A stretch of DNA of 64,000 nt, taken from Corynebacterium sp. p3-SID1145 (GTDB lineage: Bacteria > Actinomycetota > Actinomycetes > Mycobacteriales > Mycobacteriaceae). The notes below the pieces were generated by a model that saw only the letters and a list, made by a program, of their open reading frames with translations, made no database searches and had not been told where the DNA came from. Shown here piece by piece: positions 31,172-40,784 of the stretch. Location: positions 124,001 to 188,000 of the forward strand of contig JALXXC010000001.1 in assembly GCA_025144245.1 (NCBI GenBank). The letters are read 5' to 3'. The stretch's first letter is position 1. Each line of letters starts with the position of its first letter. Made by a program: the position numbers and the translations under genes.

Positions 31172-31207
31172 GAAAAATCAGCGTTGTCCGGCGGGCCGGA
31201 TAACGCT
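31172..31207 (-). terminator. First terminator after hisB
   Basis: On the minus strand a 13-bp stem with one mismatch (AGCGTTATCCGGC with GCCGGACAACGCT) is followed by GATTTTTC. It starts about 20 bases past the hisB stop and would end the hisDCB transcript. Confidence 0.82.
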
Positions 31208-31226
31208 GACGTCGATAAGCGCGTTT

Positions 31227-31829
31227 TTAAAGCGCGCCTTTGGTAGAGGGTACGCCTTTCACGCGCGGGTCGAGTTCGTAGGCCTGGCGCAAGGCGCGCG
31301 CGACGGCCTTGTACTCGGCTTCCGTGATGTGGTGCGGGTCGCGGCCGTAGCGGACGTTGACGTGGAGGGTGATTCGCGCGTTGTGCGCCAAGGTCTCGAA
31401 GAAGTGGCGGTTGATGACCGTGGCGTAGTGGCCGCCGATGATCTGCCATTCCATGTTCTCCGGCTCACCATTCATGATGAAGTAAGGGCGGTTGGAGATG
31501 TCCACGACGGCCTCGACGAGCGTTTCGTCCATCGGCAGGGACATGGAGCCGAAGCGGCGGATGCCCATCTTGTCCCCCACCGCATCCATGAGCGCCCAGC
31601 CGAGCGTGATAGCCGTGTCCTCGACGGTGTGGTGCGCGTCGATGTTGGTGTCGCCCTTGGCCGCGACCTTCAGGTCGAAGCTGCCGTGGGTTCCGAATGC
31701 GGTGAGCATGTGGTCGAAAAACGGCAGGCCCGTGTCCACCTCGACGTTTCCGGTGCCGTCGAGGTTGATCTCCACGGTGATGTCAGACTCGCTGGTGGTG
31801 CGGGTCGCGGTGCCGATCCGGTCAGCCAT
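31227..31829 (-). CDS. hisB: Imidazoleglycerol-phosphate dehydratase
   Basis: Dehydrates IGP to imidazole-acetol phosphate. The 200-residue mono-functional form has the manganese-binding motifs [13 protein letters not shown] and [14 protein letters not shown] near residues 37-76. The mirrored pair [12 protein letters not shown] and [12 protein letters not shown] lies in the second half. No phosphatase domain is fused. Its ATG lies 2 bases after the hisC stop. Confidence 0.97.
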   Translation of the reverse strand: MADRIGTATRTTSESDITVEINLDGTGNVEVDTGLPFFDHMLTAFGTHGSFDLKVAAKGDTNIDAHHTVEDTAITLGWALMDAVGDKMGIRRFGSMSLPMDETLVEAVVDISNRPYFIMNGEPENMEWQIIGGHYATVINRHFFETLAHNARITLHVNVRYGRDPHHITEAEYKAVARALRQAYELDPRVKGVPSTKGAL

Positions 31830-31831
31830 GG

Positions 31832-34276
<2,445 letters not shown>

Positions 34277-34293
<17 letters not shown>

Positions 34294-34849
34294 GGCGCTC
34301 ATCATATGCGCCGCCAGAGTCTCCCGGGCCAAGTCCCGGAGAAACTGCGAGTCCGAGCCAGTACGCCAGCGCCGCCACGAACGGTCCCGCCAGCCACGCT
34401 GCCCCCAGCCGCAGGAGAGGGACGAAGGTGAGCGTCTCCCCTTCTTTCAAATCGTGGGGGTCGGGCACGCCGTTGAGCATGTCGGCCGACCAAGTGCCGA
34501 GAACATAAAGGGTCCAGCTGGAAAAAGCGGCGACCGCCACCGCGAAAAGCATGCGCCAAGCGTTGGCGCGCCTTACTGCAGTGGCGAATGCGGTCAGCCC
34601 GATGAAGAGTCCGAGCAGTGCCGTGAGCCCGGTGAAACCGGCGAACGAAATGAACTCGACGTTCTCCGGGTTCGCCGCCGGATCGATTCGTGCGGCGCCG
34701 CCTTCAACCGTGGCGGTGTAGCCGGGCCGGGTCAGTCCCCATAAAGCACCGGCGACCGCGCCGACGCTGCCTCCAAGCGCAACAATCCCCGCGCCCCAGC
34801 CGAACGGCCGGGTAGAACGCGGGGACCTGCTTAGTTGCACACCTTCCAC
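34277..34849 (-). CDS. Membrane protein of unknown function
   Basis: 190 residues, four hydrophobic segments: about 18-40, 68-90, 98-118 and 150-168. Between the first two lies a small exposed part with [15 protein letters not shown] do not recognise a family. GTG 34849 is the likely start and overlaps the preceding lipoprotein gene's end by 19 bases. The 3' end overlaps hisD by 17 bases. The three genes may be co-transcribed, but no functional link to histidine is visible. Confidence 0.7.
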
Positions 34850-35556
34850 TGCTTGCCCTCACGCTGGAAGCGCTGGACACCAGACTCGGTCTGACCGTTG
34901 GAGTTTACGGTCACATTGGCGGAGGCGGTATCGCCGTTCACGCGGACGTCGCTAAGCTGCGCCTGCGTCTGCGGAACCGGCGGAATCGGGCGACCTGCGG
35001 CCTTAGCTGCGTCGATAGCCTGCTGCATCTCGCGCTCCGTCTGGTCCAAGGAGGTTCCCTGGCTGGCGAGCTCCTGGTTGGTCTGATCCACAACTTTCTT
35101 GCAGGAGTTGTCCATGATCACGCGGGACCAAGAAACGAGATCCTTCGGGTTGTAGATCTTGTTCATGGTGTCGGTCATGGCCTTGATGTCGGCCTCGCTG
35201 GCCGCCTGGCCGCCCTCGACCGGCTTGACCTCGGCGGTGGGCAGAGTGCCGTCCTCGAACGGGTTGACCACGCCGGCCGCACCCTCGTTCGGCACACCCT
35301 GGGCCTGCGGATCATCCGGGTTGGCCTGGTCCGCGGATTTCTGGTCCTTCTTGGCCGCCTCGTCCTTTTTGTCCTTGTCGTCCTTCTTCTCGTCGGAAGC
35401 CTTGCCTGCATCAGGTGCGACAGTGACCACGTTGGTTTCCGTAGCCAGCCCCGATGCAGTGTTCTCTTCCTCGTTGGAACCGCAGGCAGCGAGTGTCAAA
35501 GGTGCCACGAGTGCCACTGCCGCAATCGCCTTCTTCGAAGCGATGGTCAACGTCAT
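34831..35556 (-). CDS. Secreted lipoprotein of unknown function
   Basis: 241 residues. A signal peptide with a lysine pair and a hydrophobic core ends in the lipobox LAAC (Cys near residue 25). A long Lys/Asp-rich low-complexity linker follows (about 50-80), then a compact C-terminal domain ending [12 protein letters not shown] with one further Cys near 149. GGAGGAG lies 8 bases before ATG 35556, which decides the start. It is a substrate for the Lgt and LspA encoded here. The C-terminal domain resembles small alpha/beta domains of actinobacterial lipoproteins, but I cannot name it. Confidence 0.82.
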   Translation of the reverse strand: MTLTIASKKAIAAVALVAPLTLAACGSNEEENTASGLATETNVVTVAPDAGKASDEKKDDKDKKDEAAKKDQKSADQANPDDPQAQGVPNEGAAGVVNPFEDGTLPTAEVKPVEGGQAASEADIKAMTDTMNKIYNPKDLVSWSRVIMDNSCKKVVDQTNQELASQGTSLDQTEREMQQAIDAAKAAGRPIPPVPQTQAQLSDVRVNGDTASANVTVNSNGQTESGVQRFQREGKQWKVCN

Positions 35557-35719
35557 AAAAGAAGTCTCCTCCAACTGTTCCGTTATCCAGAGCCCTCTTT
35601 GAAAACGACAATCGGGGCCACGTGATGCTCAGGCACTAAGCCACCGCGCCGAGTGACGAGTGACGCAGGAACATCTTTGATAACGCAAATTACTTTGTGC
35701 TGCTTTCAGTGCGCATCAA

Positions 35720-35725
35720 ATCATA
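35720..35725 (-). promoter_or_regulatory. Candidate -10 box for the lipoprotein gene
   Basis: On the minus strand TATGAT, a near-perfect -10, lies about 165 bases upstream of ATG 35556. A TTGATG is 19 bases further upstream. This would give a long leader; the rest of the 264-base gap shows no gene or clear riboswitch. Confidence 0.5.
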
Positions 35726-35806
35726 ACAATCCCCTTGACGCGGCCATCAATTCCAGGACGTTGAACATGCCATGAACTCGCTGTGAAAAAGCCGGGGAGC
35801 TGGGTG

Positions 35807-35812
35807 TACCCT
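35807..35812 (+). promoter_or_regulatory. Candidate leaderless -10 box for the TetR gene
   Basis: TACCCT ends 8 bases before ATG 35821, and there is no ribosome site. The spacing fits transcription starting on the A of the start codon. Confidence 0.45.
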
Positions 35813-35820
35813 TTTTAGCC

Positions 35821-36354
35821 ATGCAGTTGTCCCGCCCGGTCATCGCGCGCGCCGCCGTTGAGATCCTGGACGCCTACGGCCTCGCCGATGTGTCCATGCG
35901 CCGGGTCGCGGGTTCCCTGGGTGTCGCTCCCGGCGCCTTGTACTGGCACATCGACAGCAAGCAGGCGCTCATCGCGGCGATGGCCGAAGAAATCATCGCT
36001 CCCGTCCTGGCTGTGAGGCACGACGGCCCGAAAGCTTTCTGCTCCGCTCTCCGCAGAGCCTTGCTCGCGCACACCGACGGCGCCGACGTGGTCTCCACCG
36101 CCGCCGCCCAACCTGACTCTCCTGTCTTCCCCGACCTCATGTCCGGCCTTCGTGCCGCGTTCGACGGGAACGCCTCTGACGCGGCGGCAGCCGGGCTTCT
36201 GTATCTCACGTTAGGGGCGGCGAACATGCACCAGGCCGGAGCACAGTTGCAGCAATTAACAGCAGGTGAAACGAATATTCCGCACGGTTCCGCCGAGGCT
36301 GTGGATGAGGCAGTGGACCTCCTTCTCGCCGGGCTGCGCGCGGGCCGACGCTAG
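35821..36354 (+). CDS. TetR-family transcriptional regulator
   Basis: 177 residues. The N-terminal helix-turn-helix reads RAAVEILDAYGLADVSMRRV followed by AGSLGVAPGALYWHIDSKQA, close to the TetR_N consensus including the Tyr-Trp-His. The C-terminal ligand domain is short and Ala-rich. It is followed 39 bases later by glgX, so it may regulate glycogen breakdown or itself. No palindrome obvious enough to call an operator was seen in the 264-base region upstream. Confidence 0.88.
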   Translation: MQLSRPVIARAAVEILDAYGLADVSMRRVAGSLGVAPGALYWHIDSKQALIAAMAEEIIAPVLAVRHDGPKAFCSALRRALLAHTDGADVVSTAAAQPDSPVFPDLMSGLRAAFDGNASDAAAAGLLYLTLGAANMHQAGAQLQQLTAGETNIPHGSAEAVDEAVDLLLAGLRAGRR

Positions 36355-36379
36355 GCAGGTCGCTGACCCCGTTATCTAT

Positions 36380-36385
36380 TAACAT
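36380..36385 (+). promoter_or_regulatory. Candidate leaderless -10 box for glgX
   Basis: TAACAT ends 8 bases before the glgX ATG with no ribosome site between them, the arrangement of a leaderless mRNA. The -35 region is weak. Confidence 0.5.
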
Positions 36386-36393
36386 CGGGTCTC

Positions 36394-38670
36394 ATGACAA
36401 ATCCGAGTGCGCACGAGCAGACCATCCAGGTGTGGCCTGGATCCTCCTACCCTCTGGGATCCACTTACGACGGTGCCGGCACCAACTTCGCCATTTTCTC
36501 CAATGTCGCCGAGAAAGTGGAACTCTGCCTGATCGACCGCGAAGAAAATGAGATCCGCGTGAACCTCGAAGAGGTGGACAACCACGTCTGGCACGCCTAC
36601 CTTCCAGGCGTTCTGCCGGGCCAGCGCTACGGCTACCGCGTCCACGGACCGTGGGACCCGGCGAACGGCAAGCGCTGCGACCCCTCCAAACTGCTGGTCG
36701 ACCCGTACGCGCGCGCATTTGACGGCGAGTTCGACGGGCATTCGTCGCTCTTTTCCTATGACATCCACGCCGAGGAGCCGGGTACCGGCCGCAATGAAGA
36801 GGACTCTCTCGGGCACACGATGAAGTCGGTGGTGATCAATCCGTTCTTCGATTGGGGCGACGACCGCGCTCCGCGCATCCCGGAGAACGACGCGATCATT
36901 TACGAGCTGCATGTCAAGGGCATGACGCAGCTGCACCCGGATGTCCCGGACGAGCTCCGCGGCACCTACGCAGGACTGGCGCACCCGAGCGTCATTTCTT
37001 ACCTGCAGGATCTCGGCGTGACCTCGGTGGAGCTCATGCCGGTCCACCAGTTCCTGCAGGATGATCGCCTGCGCGATCTGGGTCTGCGCAACTACTGGGG
37101 CTACAACACCTTCGGGTTCTTCGCCCCGCACCAGGATTACGCGGCGAGCAAGAAACCGGGCGATGCCGTCGCCGAGTTCAAGGGCATGGTCCGCGCCTAC
37201 CACGAGGCGGGCATGGAGGTCATCCTCGACGTGGTGTACAACCACACGGCCGAGGGCAACCACCTGGGCCCGACCATCGCTTTCCGCGGTATCGACAACG
37301 AGGCGTACTACCGGCTTGTCGACGACAACCGGTTCCACTACATGGACTACACCGGTACCGGAAACTCGCTCAATGTCCGCGACCCGCACTCCCTGCAGCT
37401 GATCATGGATTCCCTGCGCTACTGGGTCTCTGAGATGCGCGTGGACGGATTCCGTTTCGACCTAGCCTCCACCTTGGCCCGCGAGTTCTCCGACGTGGAC
37501 CGCCTGGCCACCTTCTTCGACCTCGTGCAGCAGGACCCGGTCGTCTCCCAGGTCAAACTCATCGCCGAGCCGTGGGATGTGGGCGAGAACGGCTACCAGG
37601 TGGGTAATTTCCCGCCGCTGTGGAGCGAGTGGAACGGCAAGTACCGCGACACCGTTCGCGACTTCTGGCGCGGCGAACCTGCCACGCTGGGTGAGTTCGC
37701 CTCCCGCCTGACGGGTTCGTCAGACCTGTACAACCACAACGGCCGCCGTCCCACGGCGTCCATCAACTTCATCACCGCGCACGACGGGTTCACCCTCAAC
37801 GACCTGGTCAGTTACAACGAGAAACACAATGAAGCAAACCAGGAGGACGGCCGCGACGGCGAGAGCCACAACCGCTCCTGGAATTGCGGTGTGGAGGGAC
37901 CGACTGACGATCCGGAGGTCCAGACTCTGCGTGCGCAGCAGCGCCGCAACTTCCTGACCACACTGCTGCTGTCCCTGGGCACCCCGATGATCGCGCACGG
38001 CGACGAGTTCGCCCGCACGCAGGGCGGAAACAACAACGTTTACTGCCAGGACAACGAAACATCCTGGATGAACTGGGACCGCCTGGAGGTGGGCGACGAT
38101 CTCCATGATTTCACCCGCCGGCTGATCGCGATCCGTAAGAACCACCCGGTGTTCCGCCGCCGCCGCTTCTTGGCTGGCGGCCCGCTGGGCACGGACGCCC
38201 AGGACCGCGATGTCGCGTGGCTGACCCCGGACGGCAAGATGATGACGCAGGACGACTGGGACTTCGCCTTCGGCAAGGCGCTGCAGGCCTATGTCAACGG
38301 CAGCCAGATCGCGGAGCCTGATTCCCGCGGCCAGCAGGTCACGGATGACTCATTCCTGTTGATGTTCAACGCTTTCCACGAAGACATCGAATTCACCCTG
38401 CCGCCGAAGAACCTCGGCGCGAAGTGGGAGGTTCTCATCGACACCACCGAGCCGTTGGGGCACCCGGCCGAGACCGAGGAGATCGCGGCTGACGGCACCA
38501 AGAATGTGCCCGCACGCTCCACGATTGTGCTGCGCCAGATCGAACCGCCGATTTTCGACAACACCGATGAAACGGACGACACGGACAACACGGCCGACAC
38601 GGAAACGCAGAGTGAAGCGGCGCACGACGATGCACCCCAGGGCGGCGCAGCGAAGGAAGCGGAGGCGTAG
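36394..38670 (+). CDS. glgX: Glycogen debranching enzyme GlgX
   Basis: Isoamylase-type GH13 enzyme that cuts alpha-1,6 branches of phosphorylase-limited glycogen. The 758-residue protein has an N-terminal CBM48 (WPGSSYPLGSTYDGAGTNFA). The catalytic barrel shows VILDVVYNHTAEGN, DGFRFDLAS with the nucleophile Asp, LIAEPWDVG with the acid Glu, and FITAHDGFT with the third acid. The last 40 residues are an acidic Asp/Thr/Glu tail that looks disordered, longer than usual. It is followed by the exonuclease gene after 7 bases. Confidence 0.96.
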   Translation: MTNPSAHEQTIQVWPGSSYPLGSTYDGAGTNFAIFSNVAEKVELCLIDREENEIRVNLEEVDNHVWHAYLPGVLPGQRYGYRVHGPWDPANGKRCDPSKLLVDPYARAFDGEFDGHSSLFSYDIHAEEPGTGRNEEDSLGHTMKSVVINPFFDWGDDRAPRIPENDAIIYELHVKGMTQLHPDVPDELRGTYAGLAHPSVISYLQDLGVTSVELMPVHQFLQDDRLRDLGLRNYWGYNTFGFFAPHQDYAASKKPGDAVAEFKGMVRAYHEAGMEVILDVVYNHTAEGNHLGPTIAFRGIDNEAYYRLVDDNRFHYMDYTGTGNSLNVRDPHSLQLIMDSLRYWVSEMRVDGFRFDLASTLAREFSDVDRLATFFDLVQQDPVVSQVKLIAEPWDVGENGYQVGNFPPLWSEWNGKYRDTVRDFWRGEPATLGEFASRLTGSSDLYNHNGRRPTASINFITAHDGFTLNDLVSYNEKHNEANQEDGRDGESHNRSWNCGVEGPTDDPEVQTLRAQQRRNFLTTLLLSLGTPMIAHGDEFARTQGGNNNVYCQDNETSWMNWDRLEVGDDLHDFTRRLIAIRKNHPVFRRRRFLAGGPLGTDAQDRDVAWLTPDGKMMTQDDWDFAFGKALQAYVNGSQIAEPDSRGQQVTDDSFLLMFNAFHEDIEFTLPPKNLGAKWEVLIDTTEPLGHPAETEEIAADGTKNVPARSTIVLRQIEPPIFDNTDETDDTDNTADTETQSEAAHDDAPQGGAAKEAEA

Positions 38671-38677
38671 AACGTAG

Positions 38678-39997
38678 ATGATTAGTGCTCACGGAGCCAG
38701 GGTTCTGGTCACCGAGACCGCACTGGAGATTCACCCCGATCCACTCGAAGTGGCGTTGACCGGCAGCTCGGAGCCCACGATCATCACGCTGGCAGACGTC
38801 ACGGAGGTGAACGTGCTGCCCGGCGACGACTGGGATGGGGCACGCGTCGTGGTCGCCGCCGACGGCGGCGAAAGAGCCATCCGGTTTGCACCGGGCGATG
38901 AGAAAGGCCCGGAACAGCTGCGGACCATCGTTGAGGCCGCACGGTCAGGCAAGAAGATCAGTACCGACGGCATCCCCGCATTCAGTTTCGTCGCCTTCGA
39001 CGTGGAGACGGCGAACCAGTTCTGGGGTTCGGTCTGCCAGATGGGCCTGGTGCGCGTCATCGACGGGGAGATCACCGAGCGGGCATCGTGGCTGTGCCGG
39101 CCGCCTGAGGGACACGACCACTTCGACGATTTCAACGTGGAATTTCACGGCATCACGGCCGACGCGGTCGCTGACGAGCCGAGAGTCGGCGAGCTGGTCG
39201 GGCGGTTCAAGGAGTTCGTCGGTGACCTCCCAGTCGTCGCTCACAACGCATATTTCGACGCCTCCGCGCTGCGTTACGCGGCGCTCGAGTCGGGTCAGCC
39301 GGCACCGGAGATCACGTTCGCGTGCACACTGGCCCAGTCGCGCGCGGCGGATCTCGGCGTGGCCAACCACCGTCTACCTACCGTGGCCGAGCACTTCGGG
39401 GTGTCGCTGGAGAACCACCATGATGCCTGCGCGGACGCCGAGGCGTGCGCTGGCGTGATGGTGGCACTGGCACGCCGCGCTGAGCACACCGGAACGGTGG
39501 CCGAGTACGTGCACTCCACCGGCTTCGCGATGGGCTCGGTCGGACAGGGGCGTGTCACTCCTGTTCTCAAGGACCTCTCCGGCGCCCAGACTGCGCTGCA
39601 GGTCGCTGCCACCGCCGACAGTAAAGACACCGCCAACGACGGCGCGTCGAAACGCGGTCCGGCGCCCTGGCAGTCGGTGGCCACCCCGGACACCATTCCG
39701 GAACCGGCAGTCGACGCCGATCCGGATTCGCCGCTCTACGAGCAGAATGTCACCCTCACCGGCGAGTTCGAGCCCTTCGACAAGGGACAGCTGTGGGACG
39801 GTATCGCCGCCCGCGGTGGCCAGGTGGGCAAGAACGTCACAAAGAAAACGACGATCCTCGTCGTGGGGGAATGGGCGAGCATGACGTCGAAGGAGAAGCG
39901 CGCCCGCGAGCTGATGGACAAGGGCCAGGACATCGAGATCTGGCCGGCGGAGAAGCTGCTCGGCATTCTCGGACTGGATGAGGAGCCGCCGTTTTAG
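38678..39997 (+). CDS. DnaQ-like exonuclease with C-terminal BRCT domain
   Basis: 439 residues in three parts. The N-terminal 90 residues form a beta-rich unit resembling a PH-like domain. A DEDDh exonuclease follows, with FVAFDVETANQ (about 106), VAHNAYFDASAL (about 187) and HHDACADAEA (about 247). After an Ala/Asp-rich linker comes a BRCT domain with VTLTGEFEPFDKGQLWDGIA and GGQVGKNVTKKTTILVVG. It would be a 3'-5' proofreading or repair exonuclease. It lies 7 bases after glgX, probably by operon chance. Confidence 0.9.
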   Translation: MISAHGARVLVTETALEIHPDPLEVALTGSSEPTIITLADVTEVNVLPGDDWDGARVVVAADGGERAIRFAPGDEKGPEQLRTIVEAARSGKKISTDGIPAFSFVAFDVETANQFWGSVCQMGLVRVIDGEITERASWLCRPPEGHDHFDDFNVEFHGITADAVADEPRVGELVGRFKEFVGDLPVVAHNAYFDASALRYAALESGQPAPEITFACTLAQSRAADLGVANHRLPTVAEHFGVSLENHHDACADAEACAGVMVALARRAEHTGTVAEYVHSTGFAMGSVGQGRVTPVLKDLSGAQTALQVAATADSKDTANDGASKRGPAPWQSVATPDTIPEPAVDADPDSPLYEQNVTLTGEFEPFDKGQLWDGIAARGGQVGKNVTKKTTILVVGEWASMTSKEKRARELMDKGQDIEIWPAEKLLGILGLDEEPPF

Positions 39998-40041
39998 GCG
40001 TTGGACGGAACCTTCTGGGCACGGACGCAGTCTAAGTATTC

Positions 40042-40719
40042 ATGAAGACTGCTCTGCATCCCGCGCCCGCTGGCACCGCTATCCACGCTCCAATCCCCGA
40101 TTCCACGCCCGCACCGTCCCCGAAGCTCACCGCCCCGGGGCCGGTGGCATCCCTGCACGCGATCCCGGCACCACGTTCCCTGACTGTGAAAGCGAAGAAC
40201 TGGGCTAGCCCGGGCACCTCCACGTCACCGGCCTACATCTCCCTCTCCCGGGACCACGTGGCCGTGCTGAAGTCTCCGGACGGGCGCTTGCTCACACCGA
40301 TTGACCTGGGACGTATGGAGCTCAGCACCCAGCAGGCGTGGGACACCGCGGCGGACACCCTCCTGCGCACGCAGATCGGTCAGATTGAATTCACCGTGCG
40401 CAACGCCTCTTTCGCGTTGGGCGACATCGCGCCGCGCGGCCTCGAGGTGCAGGGAACCTCGCATCCCGCGGCTGCCTGGCTGGCTCACCCGCGGACGTTC
40501 AAGGTGCTTCACGCCCATTTCACGGAAATCCTCTCCCCGGCCAAAGGCCTTGTGTTTTTCAGCCGCGATCACGAGGAGCTCTTCGTCTTCGACGCACACG
40601 CGGCGGATGTCCGTCTGATCTTCCCGGACGCGGCGGTGATGACGTACTCCTTGGGCTTCCCCGTCAGCCCATCTGTGCCGCACCAGCGCTCAAAAGCACA
40701 GAAAGTCAAAGACCGGTGA
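40042..40719 (+). CDS. Protein of unknown function, 225 aa
   Basis: Not recognised. The first 50 residues are Pro/Ala-rich without a signal peptide. From about 62 to 212 there is a compact region with AYISLSRDHVAVLKSPDGRL, IEFTVRNASFALGDIAPRG and VFFSRDHEELFVFDAHAADV. These are alternating beta strands that suggest a small beta-rich fold. The C-terminus is basic. It lies between the exonuclease and treY. Codon use is like its neighbours, so it is probably a real gene. Confidence 0.68.
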   Translation: MKTALHPAPAGTAIHAPIPDSTPAPSPKLTAPGPVASLHAIPAPRSLTVKAKNWASPGTSTSPAYISLSRDHVAVLKSPDGRLLTPIDLGRMELSTQQAWDTAADTLLRTQIGQIEFTVRNASFALGDIAPRGLEVQGTSHPAAAWLAHPRTFKVLHAHFTEILSPAKGLVFFSRDHEELFVFDAHAADVRLIFPDAAVMTYSLGFPVSPSVPHQRSKAQKVKDR

Positions 40720-40784
40720 AAGCTCACTTGCGTCTCACTAGGGTGTGAGGGTGTACCAGTGGCGACGATAAGGAGTGCCCGCAC

